From the NCBI GenBank assembly GCA_016930375.1, contig JAFGGU010000045.1:1-61349 (forward strand): DNA of 61,349 bases, read 5' to 3'. Both the position numbers and the translations under genes were made by a program. Each line of letters begins with the position of its first letter. The stretch's first letter is position 1. Below the pieces are notes generated by a model that saw only the letters and a list, made by a program, of their open reading frames with translations, was not told the DNA's origin and searched no databases. The stretch comes from Bacteroidales bacterium. Lineage in GTDB: Bacteria; Bacteroidota; Bacteroidia; Bacteroidales; UBA10428. This document shows, piece by piece, positions 18,614 through 27,141 of this stretch.

Positions 18614-20989
18614 CTATTCATCTTTCAAAACTTCAACTACCCTGGTCCTCATAGCTTTAATAATCTGGTAACTAATGGTGCCCACTGCAACGATGAGGAT
18701 GATCAATGTGGCAGTAAGGAATTCCCAGATCTGAATAGGATACTTATCAATCCCTGGAAGGATTTTATAAACGTAATATGCTGCCGGCCAGGCAAATACT
18801 ATAGAAACAAACAGCAGTTTTATAAAACCCGATGAAAGTGTGAAGTACAATTGACCGAAAGAGAATCCCAGTACTTTGCGTATACCGACTTCCTTTAATT
18901 TGTGACGGGCATACAGCAGGATGAGTCCAAAGAGGCCAATGGATGAAATGATGACTGACATAATAGCGAAGGCAATGTTTACCTTCATCAGGCTGCGCCA
19001 TTCCTTAACTGCATTTTCATTCTGGATACGGTTTTGAATATGGGTAAATTCAAAGGCATCATCAGGGAAGAAGGCTTCAAATTCCCGTTGTACAATTTCC
19101 TTTGCCCTGGCTTCCTGGCCGGGAGAGTATCGAACCGAATACACCCTGTCGGAAACGATGGAATCGGGAATAAGTCTATATAAATGGGGTTCCGTCGGAT
19201 TATGAACCGAGAAAACTACATAGTCTTTTATAACACCTATCACTTCATACTTTTTATTACTAACCTCCATCTGTTTGCCAATTGGATCCTTCCACCCAAA
19301 CAAGCGGACAGCAGTTTCGTTTACAAGACATTTGTCATAATCGGCAGGAAATTCACGTGAAAAATTTCTGCCTTTGGCCATTTTCAGGTCAAATGTGGGA
19401 ACAAAATCGTAACTGATACGACTGTATCTCACAAATACTTTCTGGTCGGGATAAGCACCTTCCCAGCTTATTTCATTTCCGCCGGGCAGGATATAGGGAA
19501 TATAGTCTGAGTGACAAACTCCTGCAATTTCAGGATGATTCAGCAACTGTTGCGTCAGTCCGGTAAGCTGACCTGTTTTGTTTGTAATGATATTGGCAAA
19601 TAACAGATTATGCGATTCGAAACCCATGTCCCTGCTGACCATATAATGGGTTTGTCTGTACATGATGAAGCCCACGATAAGCAGAAATATGGATATACTG
19701 AATTGGGTGGTGACCAGGATCTTTTTAAGGTTAATCCCGTTTGTCCTGTCTTGCATGAATTTCTGCTTTAATGCGGTTACAGGATTGTACGACGAAATGG
19801 CAAATGCGGGATGAATGCCTGAAAGAAGACCTGTTAAAAGGGCTGCAAATAAAACAAGCATCAATAGTTTCCAGTCAGTGAACAATACAGTTAATTTATC
19901 ACCTCCGATCAACCGGTTAAAAAAGGGTGTGGTAAAGTGGGCCAGCAAAAGGCCTATTATTCCACCGATCAGAGAAAGAGCAACCGATTCAAAAATGAAT
20001 TGATTCCATAACTGTTTTTTTGTGAACCCTACTGCTTTCTTGATACCGATTTCCCGGAACCGTGTGGATGCATTGGCAGTCTGCAGGTTGATGTAATTGA
20101 TGGAAGTAAGAATTAATACGAGCAGGGCATTAAATGCCATAATGGCTAAGGCATAGTAAAAATCGGGCTGATAATAAGGTTCAATGTATAGTTTCGACAT
20201 CGGTCGCAAATAGGGGTAATGTTCTTTTCTGTATTCTTTCAGCGCGTTGTGTATTTTGGCATTAACCTGCGCAGGATCGGCATTTTCTTTCAGCAGAACA
20301 TAAATGTAGAAAGAATAAGCCCAGTAATTGTCTTCATAATTTTCCCAGCCGGTGAGTGCAGAAAAGGACAGCATGGGCAAAATATAGGCGGGTTGCCAGT
20401 GCGATCTTTGAGGCAGATCTTCATATACTCCGGTGACGGTTAAAGTAACCTTGTTTTCACCATAAACCTGCCTGCCCAGCGCATTAACATTTGGGAAAAG
20501 CTTATCTGCAAGGGTTTTGGATAAGACTATTGAAAATGGCCGTGTTAATGCTTTCTGCGGATCACCTTCGAGGAAACGAAAGGTGAAAATCTCAAAAACC
20601 GATTGATCGGCGTAAAATCCATACCGGGTAAGGAGCTGGTTCTTTTTATCCACGGATAAAAAGGTGCCATTTTTATTGTTGTCGCCCACGTCATGCATTA
20701 GTACTACATTTTCAACTTCAGGCAGTTTCAGTAGATCTTGCCTGCTAAGGGCTGCCGTAACACTGGATGAATGCCTTACTGCATTATCTTTCTGATCCTG
20801 AAACAGTTGTACCCTGTATATGCGATCGTAATTAATATTGTGTTTATCCCAGCTTAATGTCCCGGTCATGAATTGGCCCAGTAATACAAAGGCTGCAAAT
20901 CCGACAGTCAGGCTCATCAGCGTGACAAGTGAGAAAACAGGATCCTTGAAGAACCGCCGGATGATGATAAGAAAAGATTGAGCGATCAT
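18614..20989 (-). CDS. FtsX/MacB-type ABC transporter permease
   Basis: The protein has the long MacB-like architecture common in Bacteroidota: one N-terminal helix, a large periplasmic core, three helices, a second periplasmic core and three final helices with two FtsX domains (NASTRFREIGIKKAVGF and LYARHKLKEVGIRKVLGF mark the cytosolic coupling segments). I choose the ATG at 20989 (MIAQSFLIIIRRFF, 791 residues), 10 nt after the ATPase stop; a start at 21073 would overlap the ATPase by 74 nt and add a non-typical leader. With the adjacent ATPase it would form a mechanotransmission-type complex acting on periplasmic or outer-membrane substrates. Its C-terminus (EVLKDE) differs from the ALRYE tail of the permeases at the right end of the window. 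Confidence 0.87.
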   Translation of the reverse strand: MIAQSFLIIIRRFFKDPVFSLVTLMSLTVGFAAFVLLGQFMTGTLSWDKHNINYDRIYRVQLFQDQKDNAVRHSSSVTAALSRQDLLKLPEVENVVLMHDVGDNNKNGTFLSVDKKNQLLTRYGFYADQSVFEIFTFRFLEGDPQKALTRPFSIVLSKTLADKLFPNVNALGRQVYGENKVTLTVTGVYEDLPQRSHWQPAYILPMLSFSALTGWENYEDNYWAYSFYIYVLLKENADPAQVNAKIHNALKEYRKEHYPYLRPMSKLYIEPYYQPDFYYALAIMAFNALLVLILTSINYINLQTANASTRFREIGIKKAVGFTKKQLWNQFIFESVALSLIGGIIGLLLAHFTTPFFNRLIGGDKLTVLFTDWKLLMLVLFAALLTGLLSGIHPAFAISSYNPVTALKQKFMQDRTNGINLKKILVTTQFSISIFLLIVGFIMYRQTHYMVSRDMGFESHNLLFANIITNKTGQLTGLTQQLLNHPEIAGVCHSDYIPYILPGGNEISWEGAYPDQKVFVRYSRISYDFVPTFDLKMAKGRNFSREFPADYDKCLVNETAVRLFGWKDPIGKQMEVSNKKYEVIGVIKDYVVFSVHNPTEPHLYRLIPDSIVSDRVYSVRYSPGQEARAKEIVQREFEAFFPDDAFEFTHIQNRIQNENAVKEWRSLMKVNIAFAIMSVIISSIGLFGLILLYARHKLKEVGIRKVLGFSFGQLYFTLSSGFIKLLFVSIVFAWPAAYYVYKILPGIDKYPIQIWEFLTATLIILIVAVGTISYQIIKAMRTRVVEVLKDE

Positions 20990-20999
20990 GGCATCAATT

Positions 21000-21713
21000 T
21001 TAATAAGGTTCTGAAAACTTAAGGACGGGTTCAAAAGTACGGTCCACCTGTTCTGTGATAATTTTCCCGTCAAACAGGTTCACCACCCGGTGTGCCCTTT
21101 CAGCATGGCTCAGGGAATGTGTTACCATGACAATTGTTGTTCCTTCACCATTCAACTGTTCCAGCAACTGCATTACCTGTTCCCCGTTTTGGGAATCAAG
21201 ATTTCCGGTAGGTTCGTCGGCCAGGATGAGCTTGGGTTTTGTGATCAGGGCCCTGGCCACGGCAACCCTTTGTTGCTGTCCGCCGGACAATTGCCTGGGA
21301 AAATGCTCTCTCCTGTGTCCGATGTTCATTTTTTCAAGCATTTCATCAACCACTTTTCTTCGTTTAGCCCTGGAAACATTTAACGCAATCAGTGGCAATT
21401 CCACGTTCTCAAAAACATTCAGGTCGTCAATCAGGTTGAAGCTCTGAAATACAAAACCGATGTTGCCTTTTCGAAAAAGGGTTCGCTGCCTTTCATTGAA
21501 TGTGGATACTTCGGTTCCGTTAAAATAATATTCCCCTGAATTGGAGTGGTCCAGCAAACCCAGTATGTTGAGCAGGGTTGATTTGCCGCACCCCGATGGA
21601 CCCATAATGGCAACAAACTCCCCGTTCTGAACTTCAAAGTTTACCTCTGACAGGGCTGTTGTTTCAACCAGTTCAGTCCGGAATATTTTGGTGAGTTTTA
21701 CAGTTCGGATCAT
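21000..21713 (-). CDS. MacB/LolD-type ABC transporter ATP-binding protein
   Basis: This 237-residue ATPase carries Walker A GPSGCGKST, the signature LSGGQQQRVAVARAL, Walker B LILADEPTGNLD and the H-loop VTHS. It belongs to the MacB/LolD/FtsE group that powers FtsX-type permeases, and the permease follows 10 nt downstream. A sigma-54-type promoter lies just upstream on the same strand, and the divergent neighbour is an NtrC-type regulator, so expression is probably switched on by that two-component system. Confidence 0.9.
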   Translation of the reverse strand: MIRTVKLTKIFRTELVETTALSEVNFEVQNGEFVAIMGPSGCGKSTLLNILGLLDHSNSGEYYFNGTEVSTFNERQRTLFRKGNIGFVFQSFNLIDDLNVFENVELPLIALNVSRAKRRKVVDEMLEKMNIGHRREHFPRQLSGGQQQRVAVARALITKPKLILADEPTGNLDSQNGEQVMQLLEQLNGEGTTIVMVTHSLSHAERAHRVVNLFDGKIITEQVDRTFEPVLKFSEPY

Positions 21714-21735
21714 AATCGTATTTTTTACCTGATCA

Positions 21736-21751
21736 TGCGAAAGTTATGCCA
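21736..21751 (-). promoter_or_regulatory. Candidate sigma-54 promoter for the ABC operon
   Basis: Read on the minus strand, TGGCATAACTTTCGCA has the GG and GC dinucleotides exactly ten bases apart, as in the sigma-54 consensus TGGCAC-N5-TTGC. The expected transcription start is about 12 nt further, close to the ATG at 21713, giving a short leader. The divergent gene encodes a sigma-54-dependent activator, which supports the call. Confidence 0.65.
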
Positions 21752-21803
21752 ATTGTTCTATATGCAGATATACAGATATATATAAAAAGAAAGCAGATTA
21801 TAC

Positions 21804-21843
21804 TGTAAAATATTTTTACAATATGTAGTTAAAATTTTTTACA
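21804..21843. promoter_or_regulatory. Two tandem TGTA..TACA dyads, candidate activator sites
   Basis: TGTAAAATATTTTTACA (21804-21820) is a perfect 7-bp dyad around 3 nt. TGTAGTTAAAATTTTTTACA (21824-21843) is an imperfect dyad with the same TGTA/TACA ends. Their centres are about 21 nt apart, two helical turns, and lie roughly 75-95 nt upstream of the sigma-54 promoter, as expected for enhancer sites of an NtrC-type activator. Which protein binds is inference. Confidence 0.5.
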
Positions 21844-21850
21844 TTTAACC

Positions 21851-21919
21851 ATTCACTATTCACTATTCACTATTCACTATTCACTATTCACTATTCACTA
21901 TTCACTATTCACTATTCAC
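21851..21919. repeat. Heptamer tandem array (ATTCACT)
   Basis: Nine exact ATTCACT units and a partial tenth end 18 nt before the start codon of the response regulator gene, so the array makes up most of its leader. Copy-number change could alter its expression. Confidence 0.9.
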
Positions 21920-21937
21920 CAATCACCAGTCACATTT

Positions 21938-23299
21938 ATGAAAGAAGGCAAACTCCTCATTGCGGATGACAACAAATCCATTCTGAATGCATTGCAAATA
22001 TTACTTCAACGCGAATTTGCCCTTGTGCGGACAATTTCAAGCGACAAACAACTCATGCAGGAACTCGCGGTTACAGATTATGATGTAGTGCTTCTCGACA
22101 TGAATTTCAAGGCTGGTATTAACTCCGGAAATGAAGGTATATTCTGGCTTCGTGAAATTAAAACAAAGTTCTCCCAGGTCGAAGTTGTGATGATTACCGC
22201 CTATGGTGATGTAGAATTGGCAGTAAAGGCCCTGAAAGAAGGTGCAACCGATTTTGTGCTGAAACCCTGGGATAATGAAAAATTGGTTGCTACACTCAGA
22301 GCTGCATATAGGTTCAGAAAATCCAACAAAGAGATCATGCAACTGAAAACGAGGGAAAGCTTGCTCAAAAACGAGACCAATCGTAACAAGCCCGTCATGG
22401 TTGGAAAATCGCCCGCCATGCAGGAAGTCCTCCAGATGGTGAAAAAAATTGCCCGTACCGATGCCAATGTACTGATCACAGGTGAAAATGGAACAGGTAA
22501 AGAATTAATAGCTAGAGAGATACATCAATTGTCCGGCAGGAATGAGGAGCTTTTTGTGCTGGTTGATTTGTCTTCCCTCACCGAAACCTTGTTTGAGAGT
22601 GAGTTGTTTGGACATAAAAAGGGATCCTTTACCAATGCTTTTGAAGATAGAGTGGGCAGGTTTGTGCTGGCAGACAAGGGAACTCTTTTCCTGGACGAGA
22701 TTGGCAATATACCTTTGAACCTGCAATCAAAGCTGTTAACCGTGCTGCAGTCCCGAAACGTGACACCGGTTGGTTCCATTACAGAAACCTCCGTGGATAT
22801 CAGGCTGATCAGCGCCACCAATAAAAATCTGGCGCAGATGATAGCAGGCAACCAGTTCAGGCAGGACCTGTTGTACAGGATGAATACAATTCAGATTCAT
22901 CTGCCACCCCTTCGTGAAAGAGCAGAGGATATTGAAGAACTGGTGATCTATTACATGGGAATTTACAGCAAAAAGTACAATAAGGAAGGATTATCCATCG
23001 GGGATGAGGCATTGCACAAGCTTAAAAGCAATCCATGGCCGGGCAATATCAGGGAGTTGCAGCATGCTGTTGAAAAAGCCGTGATACTTACCGACTCGAA
23101 TGAACTTAATGTACGAGATTTCTTTCTTGGTGCAAATGATCAGGGTTTCATCGCGCAATCTGAAACACTCGAGGATATGGAAAAGAGAATGATCATTTCA
23201 ACACTGAAAAAAAATGCATTAAACCAGAGCATCACAGCGGAACAACTGGGCATAACCCGTCAGACATTATACAATAAAATAAAGAAATATGGTATCTGA
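21938..23299 (+). CDS. Sigma-54-dependent response regulator (NtrC family)
   Basis: The 453-residue protein has a receiver domain (residues 5-125, phosphoacceptor D54 in VVLLDMNF), an AAA+ domain with Walker A GENGTGKE at 182-189, and a C-terminal Fis-type helix-turn-helix (TAEQLGITRQTLYNKIKKYGI). The loop that contacts sigma-54, normally GAFTGA, reads GSFTNA at 229-234; the central Phe-Thr is kept. It overlaps the downstream kinase gene by 11 nt, so the two are translationally coupled. The divergent ABC operon has a sigma-54-type promoter and paired dyads upstream, making it the most likely target. The start codon lies 18 nt after a heptamer array. Confidence 0.92.
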   Translation: MKEGKLLIADDNKSILNALQILLQREFALVRTISSDKQLMQELAVTDYDVVLLDMNFKAGINSGNEGIFWLREIKTKFSQVEVVMITAYGDVELAVKALKEGATDFVLKPWDNEKLVATLRAAYRFRKSNKEIMQLKTRESLLKNETNRNKPVMVGKSPAMQEVLQMVKKIARTDANVLITGENGTGKELIAREIHQLSGRNEELFVLVDLSSLTETLFESELFGHKKGSFTNAFEDRVGRFVLADKGTLFLDEIGNIPLNLQSKLLTVLQSRNVTPVGSITETSVDIRLISATNKNLAQMIAGNQFRQDLLYRMNTIQIHLPPLRERAEDIEELVIYYMGIYSKKYNKEGLSIGDEALHKLKSNPWPGNIRELQHAVEKAVILTDSNELNVRDFFLGANDQGFIAQSETLEDMEKRMIISTLKKNALNQSITAEQLGITRQTLYNKIKKYGI

Positions 23300-24650
23300 A
23301 CGATTGCTACATTCCAGGGTACAATATACTGTTCAATTGGTTGTAATTGCCGGATGTATAAGCACAGGCTATTTTTTTGCACGGGAAAAGTACCTGGCAT
23401 CATCCTTGTTGTTCTGCATGTCTTTGTTATCAACCTGGTCGATTTTCGCTTTATACAACGGAACGAATAAAGCCCTGTCATTCTTTTTCAATGCCCTGCG
23501 AAATAATGACACAACTGCAAAGTTGCCCCTTGAGATTCGCAACAAAAGTCTTAAAAGCTTGTTCCAGAGCATGAATGACCTGAACAGACATTTCCAGGCC
23601 ATAAAATTGCAGAATGAGTATAATGAGAAATATTATAAAACCCTGATCAGACATTCGGCTACCGGTCTTTTGGTCCTCAATTCCGACAATCAGGTTGAGC
23701 TTATTAACAGGGTTGCTTGTCAGTATGCGGGAATATCTCCGGATTCGACTAATCCGAGCCTTCTGAAGATCAGGAATCCCAAGTTTTATGAGGCGATCTG
23801 CAACCTTAAACCAGGTGAAGATGTCACATACAGGCACGTTATTGAAAGCAACCTGCAACTCCTTTTATTCAGGGCAACATTGTTGACGAAAGATCAGAAT
23901 ACCGTGAAACTCGTCTCCATTCAAGACATACGGCATGAATTGGAATTGAAAGAACTGGAGTCATACCGAAAGTTGATCAGTGTGCTGACCCATGAAATCA
24001 TGAATCTGACATCACCGCTGACTTCTGTCTCCAAAGCCTTGTACACCACCTATCATAAAGGCGGACAGGCCATCGGAATCACCGAAGTAGACGACCAGGT
24101 TTTGAAAACCACCCTGAACAGTTTGCAGGTGATTGAAGAACAAACCAACAGTATTCTGAATTTTATTGATAATTACAGGAAGGTTTCACGCATTCCGCAA
24201 CCGGACATCCGGCCATTCGACCTGGAGGAATGGGTCGAACAGCTCGGTATCGTGTATGGCGGAGAAATGAAAGAACGCAATATTGCCTTCAAGATTGACC
24301 GTGATATACAGGCAAAATCTCTGCTGGCAGATAAGAAACTGCTGAATCAGGTCATGATCAATCTTGTGAATAATGCCATTGACGCAGTAAACGGGAATCC
24401 AGGAGAAAAAATGATCAGCATCGTAATTCTTCCGGTGTTAAGAAATCGCATCCGTATTATTGTAAGCAATAACGGGTCATTGATTGAGCCTGAGATTCGT
24501 GAGAGAATATTCGTTCCTTTTTTTACAACTAAAAAAAACGGTTCCGGTATTGGTTTGAGTATTTGCCAGGAAATAATTAAACTGCATCAGGGATCGCTGA
24601 CTGTCATGACTTCTGACACAGGGTTGACATCCTTTGTGTTGGAGATTTAA
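23289..24650 (+). CDS. Membrane sensor histidine kinase (NtrB-like)
   Basis: The 453-residue kinase begins with two hydrophobic segments (about residues 11-30 and 37-56), then a linker and a PAS-like region (about 115-215). The HisKA H-box follows with H235 in SVLTHEIMNLTSPLTSV, then an HATPase domain with N-box NQVMINLVNNAIDAV and G-box NGSGIGLSICQEI. The extracytoplasmic part between the helices is very short, so the signal is probably sensed in the membrane or cytosol. It overlaps the response regulator gene and is its cognate kinase. The next plus-strand genes are separated by a convergent YccF gene. Confidence 0.9.
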   Translation: MVSERLLHSRVQYTVQLVVIAGCISTGYFFAREKYLASSLLFCMSLLSTWSIFALYNGTNKALSFFFNALRNNDTTAKLPLEIRNKSLKSLFQSMNDLNRHFQAIKLQNEYNEKYYKTLIRHSATGLLVLNSDNQVELINRVACQYAGISPDSTNPSLLKIRNPKFYEAICNLKPGEDVTYRHVIESNLQLLLFRATLLTKDQNTVKLVSIQDIRHELELKELESYRKLISVLTHEIMNLTSPLTSVSKALYTTYHKGGQAIGITEVDDQVLKTTLNSLQVIEEQTNSILNFIDNYRKVSRIPQPDIRPFDLEEWVEQLGIVYGGEMKERNIAFKIDRDIQAKSLLADKKLLNQVMINLVNNAIDAVNGNPGEKMISIVILPVLRNRIRIIVSNNGSLIEPEIRERIFVPFFTTKKNGSGIGLSICQEIIKLHQGSLTVMTSDTGLTSFVLEI

Positions 24651-24680
24651 ACTTTCGGTTACTTGCTTAAATGAAAAGAG

Positions 24681-25055
24681 TTATTTGTAAACCACCTCTC
24701 TCCCAAAAGGAGTCAATGCCAGTCCCGCCAGTTTGAAGTGCTGTTTGGCAAAAGGTATCCCAATGATCGTTATGCCCAGCAGGATCCCAAAAAACATGTG
24801 GGTAAGAAAAATCCAGATACCGCCGACAAAAAACCAGATGAAATTCATCAAAGTGGATAGGCATCCGGGTTGATTTTCACGGGTTCGGATCTCCGCTCCG
24901 AAAGGCCAAAGTTCCAGCATGGCCAGTTTTAACGTTTGCAGGCCAAAGGGTATGCCAATGATGGTGATCATAAGAGCCACACTCGAGAGGACATATTCAA
25001 TCGCGGTAAAGAGACCGCCAAATATGAGCCAGATCAGATTTCCAATGAAGCGCAT
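24681..25055 (-). CDS. yccF: YccF-family inner-membrane protein
   Basis: This 124-residue protein consists of two related halves, each with GIPFG-type motifs: TIIGIPFGLQTLKLAMLELWPFG and TIIGIPFAKQHFKLAGLALTPFG. That duplicated pattern defines the YccF (DUF307) family of small inner-membrane proteins of unknown function. About four hydrophobic segments are visible. It is convergent with the kinase gene (30-nt gap) and divergent from the sulfur-transport genes. A heptamer array lies 17 nt upstream of its ATG. Confidence 0.88.
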   Translation of the reverse strand: MRFIGNLIWLIFGGLFTAIEYVLSSVALMITIIGIPFGLQTLKLAMLELWPFGAEIRTRENQPGCLSTLMNFIWFFVGGIWIFLTHMFFGILLGITIIGIPFAKQHFKLAGLALTPFGREVVYK

Positions 25056-25071
25056 AAGTTGGGTATTAATT

Positions 25072-25102
25072 GTTGTAAGTTGTATGTTGTATGTTGTAGG
25101 TT
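25072..25102. repeat. Short heptamer array (GTTGTAA/GTTGTAT/GTTGTAG)
   Basis: About four heptamer units lie just upstream of the yccF start codon. The motif is the reverse complement of the ACTTACA/ACCTACA array at 1276-1350, so this sequence family occurs twice in the window. Confidence 0.75.
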
Positions 25103-25221
25103 AATCACTCAAAAATAGCAATAATCACAGATTGAAGCGCAGAATTTGTTAATTTTCTGTTAATCCATGCAAGCTACATACCATATGATTTATCTTTAAC
25201 CATTCAATTGATTTATGGACT

Positions 25222-25731
25222 ATGAAAACCAAATACATGAATCCTTATCTGGCCGGTACATTGCTGGGACTGGTCCTGCTGTCGGCAATGTACATTTCGG
25301 GGCGTGGACTGGGGGCAAGCGGGGGGCTCAAGTACTGTGTGGTGTCGGTTGTTGGCGCAGTTGATAAACCACATGCCGAGAAATCAGTGTATTACAGCAA
25401 ATACTTCGAAGAAGGACAAAAACCACTGTTCAACTGGCTCACCATGATCATATTCGGGGTGCTGGCCGGGGGATTTATCTCCGGCGCGGTTTCAAAACGC
25501 CTTCAGTTTAAAATTGAAAAATCTCCCAAAATTTCCAATACACGGCGATTGGTCTTTGCCTTTATCGGTGGTGCACTTTTTGTTTACGGTGCGCAGCTGG
25601 CCAGAGGATGCACAAGTGGTGCGGCTCTCTCGGGTATGGCAGTGCTTTCGGTGGCCGGGTTTGTCACCATGATGGCGATATTTGGATCGGCATACCTGTT
25701 TGCCTGGTTTTTCAGGAAGAACTGGATTTAG
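25222..25731 (+). CDS. YeeE/YedE-family sulfur transporter, first half (Pmp1-like)
   Basis: The 169-residue membrane protein is the N-terminal-type half of the YeeE/YedE family, with cysteines C39 (GGLKYCVVSV) and C130 in the motif LARGCTSGAALSG. Full-length YeeE is a thiosulfate channel that passes the ion along conserved cysteines; the split two-gene form is common in bacteria and annotated as a putative sulfur transporter. The second half lies 81 nt downstream, separated by a heptamer array. Two rhodanese-fold proteins follow on the same strand, which supports a role in thiosulfate or persulfide uptake. The substrate itself cannot be read from sequence. Confidence 0.85.
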   Translation: MKTKYMNPYLAGTLLGLVLLSAMYISGRGLGASGGLKYCVVSVVGAVDKPHAEKSVYYSKYFEEGQKPLFNWLTMIIFGVLAGGFISGAVSKRLQFKIEKSPKISNTRRLVFAFIGGALFVYGAQLARGCTSGAALSGMAVLSVAGFVTMMAIFGSAYLFAWFFRKNWI

Positions 25732-25746
25732 AGTAGAGGCTTTAGA

Positions 25747-25809
25747 ATTGTAAATTGTAAATTGTTAATTGTTAATTGTAAATTGTTAATTGTTAATTGT
25801 TAATTGTAA
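25747..25809. repeat. Heptamer tandem array (ATTGTAA/ATTGTTA)
   Basis: Nine units of ATTGTAA or ATTGTTA end 3 nt before the ATG of the second YeeE/YedE half, so the whole leader of that gene is repeat. Confidence 0.9.
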
Positions 25810-25812
25810 ATC

Positions 25813-26415
25813 ATGGGACCTTTAACTTCATCACCCGGATTTCCGGTATGGCTTGACCTGCTGATCGCCTTTGTGATTGGCATTGGTTTTGGTTTTAGCC
25901 TTGAACAGGCAGGATTCTCTTCAAGTCGCAAGCTGGCCGGCATGTTTTACGGTTATGATACCACCGTGCTCAAAGTATTCTTTACTGCCGCCATTGTAGC
26001 CCTGATTGGGTCACAATTCCTGAGCTACTTTGGCCTTCTCAACCTGAACCTGGTTTTCGTGAACGAATATTACGTAACAGCTTCCATTGTGGGTGGTGTC
26101 ATCATGGGGGCAGGTTTTATCATGGGCGGGTTTTGTCCGGGTACCGGCGTCAGCGCACTGTCCATCGGTAAGATTGATGCATTGTTTTATGTGCTTGGCG
26201 GCCTGGCCGGTGCGTTTTTGTTTGCCGAAACCTATCCGTTGATTCAGCCGCTTGCCGAAAATGCCTATCGCGGACCTGTAAAAATCAACGATGTATTCGG
26301 AATTTCTCCGGGACTCTTTACATTATTGCTTGTCTTCGCAGCGGCCGGCATGTTCTGGGTGGCAGAGCTGGCAGAGAAAAAATTTGCAAGACCGGATATT
26401 ACAGGGGAGATTTAA
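25813..26415 (+). CDS. YeeE/YedE-family sulfur transporter, second half (Pmp2-like)
   Basis: The 200-residue membrane protein matches the second half of the split YeeE/YedE transporters. Markers are GFGFSLEQAGFSSSRKLAGMFYG (about residues 25-47) and the cysteine motif MGGFCPGTGVSALSIGK with C108. About five hydrophobic helices are visible. With the upstream half it should form one inner-membrane channel for thiosulfate or a related sulfur species. Its ATG follows a heptamer array directly, with no recognisable Shine-Dalgarno sequence. A 22-nt palindrome lies 2 nt after its stop. Confidence 0.85.
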   Translation: MGPLTSSPGFPVWLDLLIAFVIGIGFGFSLEQAGFSSSRKLAGMFYGYDTTVLKVFFTAAIVALIGSQFLSYFGLLNLNLVFVNEYYVTASIVGGVIMGAGFIMGGFCPGTGVSALSIGKIDALFYVLGGLAGAFLFAETYPLIQPLAENAYRGPVKINDVFGISPGLFTLLLVFAAAGMFWVAELAEKKFARPDITGEI

Positions 26416-26416
26416 G

Positions 26417-26438
26417 ACCTGCCTGCCGGCAGGCAGGT
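26417..26438. repeat. 22-nt perfect GC-rich palindrome, copy 1
   Basis: Arms ACCTGCCTGCC and GGCAGGCAGGT meet with no loop, 2 nt after the stop of the second YeeE/YedE half. An identical copy lies at 27645-27666, so the pair brackets the two small rhodanese-fold genes. The downstream 80 nt contains a degenerate 7-nt periodicity (CAGAACC, TAGAACC and similar). Confidence 0.8.
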
Positions 26439-26520
26439 TGAAGATTAAAAATTCAAGAACCAATTTCCCAGAAACAAGCACCCAGAACCTAGAACCAACA
26501 TTCAGAAAATCAAAAGAAGT

Positions 26521-27129
26521 ATGAACGCACGACAAATTCTAACAACTATTCTTTTATTGCTGGGACTCATCCTGGCATTCCTGCCATTGTCGGGGAACTA
26601 TTCCTTTCACGGTAAACCGGGAAAACTGTTGGTTGAGACCCTCGATGAAAATACATCCTGCACGCCCGACCAGGTGGCCCGGTTTTTGGTCACAGAAGAT
26701 AGCACCGTTCAACTGGTAGATCTCCGGTCTGCCGATGAATTTGAAAGCTTTTCCATCCCCGGAGCCATCAATATTCCATACAGCACCATGCTTTCCCAGA
26801 ACCTCGAGAGTTACCTGGATCGTGATGTAACGAATATTTTCTATGCCAATGGTGATTACCAGGCCAATTATGCGCTGGTTCTAGCCATGGGATTGGGATT
26901 TAAAAATAGTATGGTGTTGAAGGGGGGATTGAATGAATGGTACAGGATTGTAATGAACAGTGAGTTCACCGGGGAAAGGATCTCAGCCCGGGAAAATGCC
27001 CTTTTTGAAACCAGGATGAAGGCGCGGAAAATGTTTACGGAAGTGAACAGTCTGCCTGACAGTTTGAAAGTCAAATACAGGGAGTCCAAAGAAATCGAAA
27101 GAAAGAAATTAGATGGAGGTTGTGAATAA
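26521..27129 (+). CDS. Membrane-anchored rhodanese-like protein lacking the catalytic cysteine
   Basis: The 202-residue protein has an N-terminal hydrophobic segment (residues 6-24) and a rhodanese fold from about 48 to 145: VQLVDLRSADEFESFSIPGAINIPY and later MVLKGGLNEWYR are standard landmarks. Where the active-site loop should begin with cysteine, the sequence reads FYANGDYQANYA, so A109 occupies the catalytic position and sulfurtransferase activity is unlikely. A free cysteine, C47 (NTSCTPDQ), lies before the domain. The protein would face the periplasm and may bind or present sulfur species to the YeeE/YedE channel. It is followed 12 nt later by another small rhodanese-like protein. Confidence 0.82.
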   Translation: MNARQILTTILLLLGLILAFLPLSGNYSFHGKPGKLLVETLDENTSCTPDQVARFLVTEDSTVQLVDLRSADEFESFSIPGAINIPYSTMLSQNLESYLDRDVTNIFYANGDYQANYALVLAMGLGFKNSMVLKGGLNEWYRIVMNSEFTGERISARENALFETRMKARKMFTEVNSLPDSLKVKYRESKEIERKKLDGGCE

Positions 27130-27141
27130 TACAATCTGAAG

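Noticed and set aside
18614..21073. Start of the FtsX permease at 21073
   Set aside because: It would overlap the ATPase gene by 74 nt and add a non-typical 28-residue leader; the ATG at 20989 gives the standard N-terminus and a 10-nt gap.
21851..21919. CRISPR array
   Set aside because: Units are 7 nt with no spacers, and no cas genes are present.
21938..24650. Equal length (453 residues) of regulator and kinase as a sign of duplication
   Set aside because: The two proteins share no domains; the match is chance.
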